From Clostridia bacterium (GTDB taxonomy: Bacteria > Bacillota_A > Clostridia > Christensenellales > Borkfalkiaceae), in NCBI GenBank assembly GCA_017457015.1, contig JAFTIG010000059.1:1-18772 (forward strand): a stretch of 18,772 nt of DNA. Direction: 5' to 3'. The translations under genes were made by a program, and so were the position numbers. A model generated the notes under the pieces. It was not told the origin of the DNA. It worked only from the letters and a program-made list of their open reading frames with translations, and ran no database searches. Shown piece after piece: positions 14,101 through 18,772 of this stretch (the stretch's first letter is position 1; each line of letters opens with the position of its first letter).

Positions 14101-14324
14101 TTAGGATTAGATACAAGCAGGCGTGACGCCTGTCACAAGTTGACAACTCTTGTTGTTACTACTTAATAACCCAGAACTCTCCGACTTCTCGCAAGCACTA
14201 AATAAGGTTGTATAAACGAGCGATACAAGGCTCGCCCGAGCAAAAGGATGAGATTAACCTTGTCGGTTATCGAAGTCTTTTGCAAGTGGCAGTAACGCAG
14301 TAGCGCGACGTTTAGACGACCTTA
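14101..14324 (+). ncRNA. Structured repeat element, copy 3 (full, two modules)
   Basis: Same length (224 nt) and layout as copy 1. The 5' module (14101-14202) has CAGGCG-TGA-CGCCTG (14118-14132) and a GTTA/TAAC hairpin. The 3' module (14203-14324) is closed by TAAGGT...ACCTTA with TAAACG/CGTTTA. It contains GCTC-GCCC-GAGC (14230-14241), AAAAG/CTTTT (14242-14246 with 14277-14281), the loop GATGA opposite GAAGT, the bulged stem GAT(T)AACC/GGTTATC (14252-14271) and CGC-AGTA-GCG. The final TTA (14322-14324) is the mnmE stop codon on the minus strand. No ORF of interest is inside. Confidence 0.7.
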
Positions 14325-15659
14325 TTTGCCGACGCAGAACTTTGAAAATATATCATTTATTATATCTTCAGTTGCAGTTTTACCGGAAATTTCACCAAGA
14401 GCATCCCAACCGTCTTTAAGATCGATTGCCAAGACGTCGAGCGTAACGCGCCCTATTGCGTTTTTTGCTAAAAGAAGTTTTTCTTTTGCGCGAGAAAGTG
14501 CGGCAAAGTGGCGTTCTTCACAAAGAAAATCTCCGTTAAGGTCAAGTCCACTACCGACCGTTTTGTCGAATAAAAGTTGTTTAAGTTCTTCTACGTTTTC
14601 TTTTTCAAGTGCAGAAACGTAAATATCCGCACGCGCGTCGGTAACCGAATACTTATCCGTTTTATTTACCGCAACCACAATATTCTTATCTTTAATCTGC
14701 TCGTAAACCGCGTCGTCTTCTTCAGTTATCGCTCCGCCGTCCATGACGAATAATATAACGTCGCTCTCATTTAATACGCGCTTTGATAGTTGCACGCCCA
14801 GCGTTTCTATCCTGTCGTAACTCTCGCGTATACCTGCGGTATCGGAAAAATGAAAGCGCACGCCGTTTATATCTATACTGCCTTCAACTATATCGCGCGT
14901 AGTACCGGCAATATCTGAAACTATTGCCTTATCGTAGTTTAAAAAGGCGTTAAGTAGCGAACTTTTGCCCGTATTAGGTTTACCGACGATACCCACCTTG
15001 ACACCGTCTTTGACCGTCCTACCAAGCCTATACGTTTTAAGAAGTGCGTCCACGCGTTCTAAAACACAAGCAAGCGCATTTTCTACGTTTTCGGTTGAAG
15101 TGATTTCAAGGTCTTCTTCAGGGAAATCCATATCGGCGTCTATCTCTGCAAGCGCGTCTGTAATCCTGTCTTGAAGTGAAGTTATTTCGTCCGTTAATTT
15201 TTCCCGATAAAGATAATATCCTGCCTTGACGCCCGATACAGATTCGCTATTTATCATATTGATAAGCCCTTCAGCCGACGATAAAGAGAGTTTTCCGTTC
15301 ATAAACGCGCGCTTGGTAAACTCGCCGTTATTAGCAAGCCTTGCTCCGAGCGAAAGAATTTTAGAAAGTATGCCTTTCGTAATCGCTACACCGCCGTGAG
15401 AGTGAAACTCCACGACGTCTTCTCCCGTAAAACTTTTAGGTCCTTTAAAGTATACGCATAAACCGAAATCGTTAAAACCGTCGGCGAGAATTTCGCCGAC
15501 GTACATTTTATAAGGCTCAAAATCTTTAACCGCCGTATTGCCGACGGGCTTAAACATTTTTTCCGCTATATTTAAGGGGGAATCCCCACTTATTCTTATA
15601 ACCGCAACGCCACTTGCAGAAAGCGCAGTGGATATAGCGGCGATATTCTCAGAACGCAT
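14322..15659 (-). CDS. mnmE: tRNA-modifying GTPase MnmE (TrmE)
   Basis: 445 aa, typical length. The N-terminal formyl-THF-binding-like domain (1-118) starts IAAISTALSASGVAVIRISG. A helical domain with an inserted G domain follows: G1 GKPNTGKSS (226-234), G2 TTRD (253-256), G3 DTAG (273-276), G4 NKTD (332-335), G5 SAL. The protein ends FCVGK, the conserved C-terminal C-(I/V)-G-K with its essential cysteine. With MnmG it installs cmnm5 groups on wobble U34 of several tRNAs. ATG at 15657-15659 has AAAGGA about ten bases upstream. It is 14 bp after the 303-aa membrane gene and likely co-transcribed with it. The usual rnpA/yidC/jag neighbours are absent. Confidence 0.97.
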   Translation of the reverse strand: MRSENIAAISTALSASGVAVIRISGDSPLNIAEKMFKPVGNTAVKDFEPYKMYVGEILADGFNDFGLCVYFKGPKSFTGEDVVEFHSHGGVAITKGILSKILSLGARLANNGEFTKRAFMNGKLSLSSAEGLINMINSESVSGVKAGYYLYREKLTDEITSLQDRITDALAEIDADMDFPEEDLEITSTENVENALACVLERVDALLKTYRLGRTVKDGVKVGIVGKPNTGKSSLLNAFLNYDKAIVSDIAGTTRDIVEGSIDINGVRFHFSDTAGIRESYDRIETLGVQLSKRVLNESDVILFVMDGGAITEEDDAVYEQIKDKNIVVAVNKTDKYSVTDARADIYVSALEKENVEELKQLLFDKTVGSGLDLNGDFLCEERHFAALSRAKEKLLLAKNAIGRVTLDVLAIDLKDGWDALGEISGKTATEDIINDIFSKFCVGK

Positions 15660-15673
15660 GCCGTATTTGTCCT

Positions 15674-16585
15674 TTATTTTTTATCAAAATCCGAAAACGG
15701 ATCGTCGTTATTTTTTGCACTGAACTCCGAGAACGGATCACCCGGATTGACTTCTCCCTTGTCGGCAAATTCTTCAAAGGGGTGTTCGGGTGCTTTTGGT
15801 GCGCCGTAAGGATTGCCGTACGGATTACCGCCGTAAGGTCCGCCCTGCGGTCCGTACGGGTTAGCGTAAGGATTGTAATTATACCTTGAACGGATATAAT
15901 CCATATAATTTATAGGCTCTTTCTTCCTTATTGCAAACACGAACGGTGCAAAAAGTCCGAAAATAGAAAGTATTGCCGCAAGAACGTAATGCTGTGGCCA
16001 AAACTTTCTAAACAAGTTGATATACACCATAATAACTATAACGGTACTTGCAAGGTCAAAAATCATCGAAACTATCGATATTACGCTCAATATTTTATTG
16101 ACGGTGATAATGCCCACACCGTACGGATTAACAAACTCTGACGTAACGTAAATATCGCTGTTGGTTGCATACTCGCTGTAGTTTGCTAAAAATTCCACGT
16201 CATCTGCCGTAATGTACGGGGCGTAACAAATCTCTCTACCTGCAAGATAGTTGCCGACGAGCGGAAAATAAACTAGGATTTCGTAAACGATAGTAAGCAC
16301 TTCTGCAACCGAAAAGACTATGCAGAAAATTAGCGCGAGTTTTGCAAACGGTCTACCGAAAGTCTTTATATTACCGATAAGTTTACACGCCGTAAACATC
16401 CACACACAAGGTATCCACGCAAGAAATGCGTGTTTTACGTTTTGCCTTTTTGCCAAGACGTAAAGTCCGATAGAACGCAGAGCGTAAAAAGCGAGCACTA
16501 CTGCAAGCGTTAATCCTATCGTTAGGTATAATTGCCAACTTTCTACGGCAAGATATTTAAATTCACTGATTTGTATTGTCAACAT
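15674..16585 (-). CDS. Unknown five-helix membrane protein with Gly/Pro/Tyr-rich, repetitive tail
   Basis: 303 aa, not recognised as a named family. Hydrophobic segments at about 17-45, 53-70, 79-105, 160-188 and 203-225 are interrupted by a roughly 50-residue polar loop (about 105-155). The C-terminal ~80 residues are low complexity: NPY/GPY/NPYG repeats, then three acidic PFEEF, PFSEF, PFSDF units ending DKK. The tail lies on the same side as the basic loops, so probably in the cytoplasm. A TTG codon 30 bp further upstream (16613-16615) is possible in frame, but ATG at 16583-16585 follows AAAGGAGTTTT and is preferred. Own promoter upstream; mnmE follows 14 bp downstream. Confidence 0.75.
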   Translation of the reverse strand: MLTIQISEFKYLAVESWQLYLTIGLTLAVVLAFYALRSIGLYVLAKRQNVKHAFLAWIPCVWMFTACKLIGNIKTFGRPFAKLALIFCIVFSVAEVLTIVYEILVYFPLVGNYLAGREICYAPYITADDVEFLANYSEYATNSDIYVTSEFVNPYGVGIITVNKILSVISIVSMIFDLASTVIVIMVYINLFRKFWPQHYVLAAILSIFGLFAPFVFAIRKKEPINYMDYIRSRYNYNPYANPYGPQGGPYGGNPYGNPYGAPKAPEHPFEEFADKGEVNPGDPFSEFSAKNNDDPFSDFDKK

Positions 16586-16681
16586 AAAACTCCTTTTATT
16601 CCTATATTCTCTCAATAAGCGTATTATTATTCAATTACAATAATACCATACGCGTATAATTTTCCATTATCAAACAGTTTA

Positions 16682-16710
16682 ATTATACCAACAAAGAAAA
16701 AATATATCAA
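16682..16710 (-). promoter_or_regulatory. Promoter of the membrane protein-mnmE unit
   Basis: Minus strand: TTGATA (16705-16710), 17 bp spacer, TATAAT (16682-16687). The ~90 nt leader contains a GTATTATT/AATAATAC stem-loop at about 16616-16650. Confidence 0.75.
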
Positions 16711-16740
16711 GTTTTTTTCTTTAATAATACAGAAAAAGGC

Positions 16741-16769
16741 TTGAAAAACAATTGAACTTGCTATATAAT
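16741..16769 (+). promoter_or_regulatory. Promoter of transketolase gene
   Basis: TTGAAA (16741-16746), 17 bp spacer, TATAAT (16764-16769). The ~85 nt leader has a small ACGAA/TTCGT hairpin (about 16782-16799) and ends in AGGAGG (16846-16851), seven bases before the ATG. Confidence 0.75.
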
Positions 16770-16858
16770 ATATATTGTATTACGAATAGGCTTTTTCGTT
16801 GGAAAAACATTTTCAATAAAAATATATAAGCCAAATTGCAAATTTAGGAGGATTTATT

Positions 16859-18772
16859 ATGCAAGACGTAAAACAACTTACCGTTAACGCCATCAGGGTT
16901 CTCTCGGCAGAGGCAATCCAAAAGGCTAACTCCGGTCACCCCGGTCTTCCCTTAGGTGCTGCACCTATCGGCTACGCAGCGTTTACCAACATGGTATTCA
17001 ATCCGAAGGATACGGCGTTTGACAACAGAGACAGATTCGTTCTATCTGCAGGTCACGGCTCTATGCTCGACTACGCGCTTTACTATCTCTTTGGTTTCGG
17101 CCTTACTAAAGAAGACATTATGAACTTCCGTCAACTCGGCTCTAAAACCGCAGGTCACCCCGAGTACGGCGTATGCCCCGGCGTTGAAACGAGCACCGGT
17201 CCGCTTGGACAAGGTATCGCAAACGCAGTAGGTATGGCTATTGCTGAAGATTATCTCGCAAACAAGTTCAACAAAGAAGGATTCCCCATCGTTGACCACT
17301 ACACCTACGCTCTCTGTGGCGACGGCTGTATGCAAGAAGGTATTGAAAACGAAGCGGCGTCACTCGCAGGCTCCCTTAAACTCGGTAAACTTATCGTATT
17401 ATACGACGATAACGATATTACTATCGAAGGAAACACCGATATCACCTTTACTGAAAACGTAGGCAAACGTCACGAAGCAATGGGTTGGCAGGTAATTAAC
17501 GTTAAAGACGCTAACGACCTTACCGCTCTTAACCGCGCTATCAAGAAAGCGAAAGCAGAAAAGGAAAAACCGTCACTCATCATCATCAAGTCACAAATCG
17601 GTTACGGCTCACACTTGGTTGGCAAGGCAAGCTGTCACGGCGCACCGCTCGGTGAAGAAGGCGTTGCTACCTTAAAGCAAAATCTCGGCTGGACGAGCGC
17701 ACCGTTTGAAGTTCCCGAAGAAGTATTTAAGCACTGCAAAAAGTTCGCGTCCAAAGGTAGACGCGCTCAAAAGGCTTGGAAGGAAATGTTTAAGGCATAC
17801 TCTGAAGCATATCCCGAACTTGCTAAAGAATATATCTCTTGGAAAAAGAGAGAACTCCCCGACCTTAAGGCTATTGAAGATCTTTGGAAGTTTGAAAAGG
17901 ACGACGCATCACGCGGATATTCAAGCACCGTTCTCAATAAACTCGCAAATCTCGTACCCAACCTTATCGGCGGTTCTGCAGACTTAGGCCCTGCAAACAA
18001 ATCCAACATGAAATCGCGCGGAGATTATCTCCCCACCGACAAGAGCGGTTCTAACATGCACTTTGGTATTAGAGAACACGCTATGGCGGCTATCGTTAAC
18101 GGTATGTACTTACACGGCGGTCTTATCCCCTACTGCGCAACGTTTGCAGTATTCAGCGATTATATGAAAAACGCTATGCGTATGTCGGCTATCATGGAAC
18201 TCCCCGTTATCTACATCTTATCGCACGACTCTATCGGCGTTGGTGAAGACGGACCTACACACCAACCTATCGAACACCTTGCCGGACTTCGCGCAATGCC
18301 CCACATGAACGTTTATCGTCCTTGCGACGGCAGAGAAACGACCGCTGCTTGGATTTCTGCTCTTACCGGCAAAGATCCGTCTTGTATCGTAGTATCACGT
18401 CAAACCCTTCCCCAACTTGAAGGCACTGGCGAAAACGCGTTCAAGGGTGGATACGTTCTTTGCGACAGCGACAAGAAAACTCCCGACGTTATCCTTATCG
18501 CAACGGGTAGTGAAGTTAACCTTGCCGTTAGCGCTAAAGCAGAACTCAAGGCAAAAGGCATTGATGCTAGAGTAGTTTCTATGCCTTGCGTTGAAGACTT
18601 TGAAAAGCAGTCCGCTAAATATAAAGAAAGCGTACTCCCGAACTCAGTTCGCGCAAGAGTTGCTATCGAAGCAGGCTCACCTATGTGCTGGTATAAGTAC
18701 GTTGGTATGGACGGAAAGATTATCGGTATGGAAACGTTCGGTGAATCCGCTCCTGCTAAGAAGTTATTTGAC
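16859..18772 (+). CDS. tkt: Transketolase (C-terminal end cut by the window)
   Basis: 638 codons are present, open at the right edge; full-length enzymes have about 655-665. Thiamine-diphosphate features: GHPGLPLG (about 26-33), GDG at 154-156 starting the ThDP motif GDGCMQEG with the following N, and YDDNDITIEG. The pyrimidine-binding half has FGIREHAM (402-409, catalytic Glu) and HDSIGVGEDGPTHQP. The third domain begins with DVILIATGSEV. It transfers two-carbon ketol units in the non-oxidative pentose phosphate pathway. ATG at 16859-16861 follows AGGAGG seven bases upstream. Third-position use of C and T (GGT, CTT, ATC, AAC) suggests high expression. It is a single chain, unlike the split two-subunit form found in many Firmicutes. 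Confidence 0.97.
   Translation, partial: MQDVKQLTVNAIRVLSAEAIQKANSGHPGLPLGAAPIGYAAFTNMVFNPKDTAFDNRDRFVLSAGHGSMLDYALYYLFGFGLTKEDIMNFRQLGSKTAGHPEYGVCPGVETSTGPLGQGIANAVGMAIAEDYLANKFNKEGFPIVDHYTYALCGDGCMQEGIENEAASLAGSLKLGKLIVLYDDNDITIEGNTDITFTENVGKRHEAMGWQVINVKDANDLTALNRAIKKAKAEKEKPSLIIIKSQIGYGSHLVGKASCHGAPLGEEGVATLKQNLGWTSAPFEVPEEVFKHCKKFASKGRRAQKAWKEMFKAYSEAYPELAKEYISWKKRELPDLKAIEDLWKFEKDDASRGYSSTVLNKLANLVPNLIGGSADLGPANKSNMKSRGDYLPTDKSGSNMHFGIREHAMAAIVNGMYLHGGLIPYCATFAVFSDYMKNAMRMSAIMELPVIYILSHDSIGVGEDGPTHQPIEHLAGLRAMPHMNVYRPCDGRETTAAWISALTGKDPSCIVVSRQTLPQLEGTGENAFKGGYVLCDSDKKTPDVILIATGSEVNLAVSAKAELKAKGIDARVVSMPCVEDFEKQSAKYKESVLPNSVRARVAIEAGSPMCWYKYVGMDGKIIGMETFGESAPAKKLFD

Noticed and set aside
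14246..14277. Hammerhead ribozyme core (GATGA-stem-GAA)
   Set aside because: The C-T before GATGA, the final A of GAAA and the cleavage-site arrangement are missing; the GAAGT is instead part of an internal loop.
14101..14324. HEARO/omega-RNA of IscB, or an IS605-type end
   Set aside because: No IscB, IsrB or TnpB gene is in the window and I see no clear match to the omega-RNA sequence I remember. Left open as a hypothesis for database search only.
16586..16615. TTG start 30 bp upstream for the membrane protein before mnmE
   Set aside because: ATG 16583-16585 has an AAAGGAG site at suitable distance; the TTG has none.

Overview
The window looks like a chromosomal segment of a low- to mid-GC, endospore-lineage Clostridia (Bacillota), probably an uncultivated gut-type lineage. 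This is inferred from the AT-rich intergenic DNA, consensus -35/-10 promoters, strong AGGAGG ribosome sites, and a yqfC-yqfD-pgpH-ybeY-era-yqzL-recO cluster whose order matches the Bacillus locus. It contains no phage, plasmid, CRISPR or transposase gene. Species-level assignment is not possible from the sequence alone.

Layout. Positions 1-5869, minus strand: yqfC, yqfD, pgpH, ybeY and era run leftward as a tight operon (gaps of 13 bp or less, or overlaps). A 0.54 kb non-coding gap follows, then yqzL, recO (with its terminator) and the start of ppdK. The phoH, dgkA and cdd genes found in the Bacillus version are absent. Era carries an in-frame TAA that cuts off its KH RNA-binding domain. Positions 6077-8245, minus: a YbhJ-like aconitase-superfamily hydratase. 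Positions 8389-10702, plus: a small membrane PH-like protein with an apparently leaderless promoter, then an M-box magnesium riboswitch, its terminator, and the Mg2+ transporter gene mgtE. Positions 10806-13934, minus: an MFS transporter, then a lysR-uppP pair. Positions 14322-16585, minus: mnmE, preceded by a five-helix membrane protein with a repetitive tail. Positions 16859-18772, plus: transketolase, running off the window.

The most unusual content is a family of three interspersed elements, at 1637-1860, 9203-9334 and 14101-14324, all in the plus orientation. They share a ~122-130 nt module whose helices show compensatory changes and whose central internal loop (GRTGA opposite GAAGT) is nearly invariant. 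Two copies also carry a ~100 nt 5' module with its own hairpins. Two copies end exactly on the stop codons of era and mnmE; the third lies between the M-box terminator and the mgtE ribosome site. This has the look of a mobile or dispersed structured RNA without an ORF. I could not match it to a known family from memory.

Functionally, the left block combines ribosome and RNA maturation (ybeY, era), DNA repair (recO), c-di-AMP turnover (pgpH) and sporulation (yqfC/D). The middle handles Mg2+ homeostasis. The right block combines cell-wall lipid carrier recycling (uppP), tRNA modification (mnmE) and pentose phosphate metabolism (tkt).
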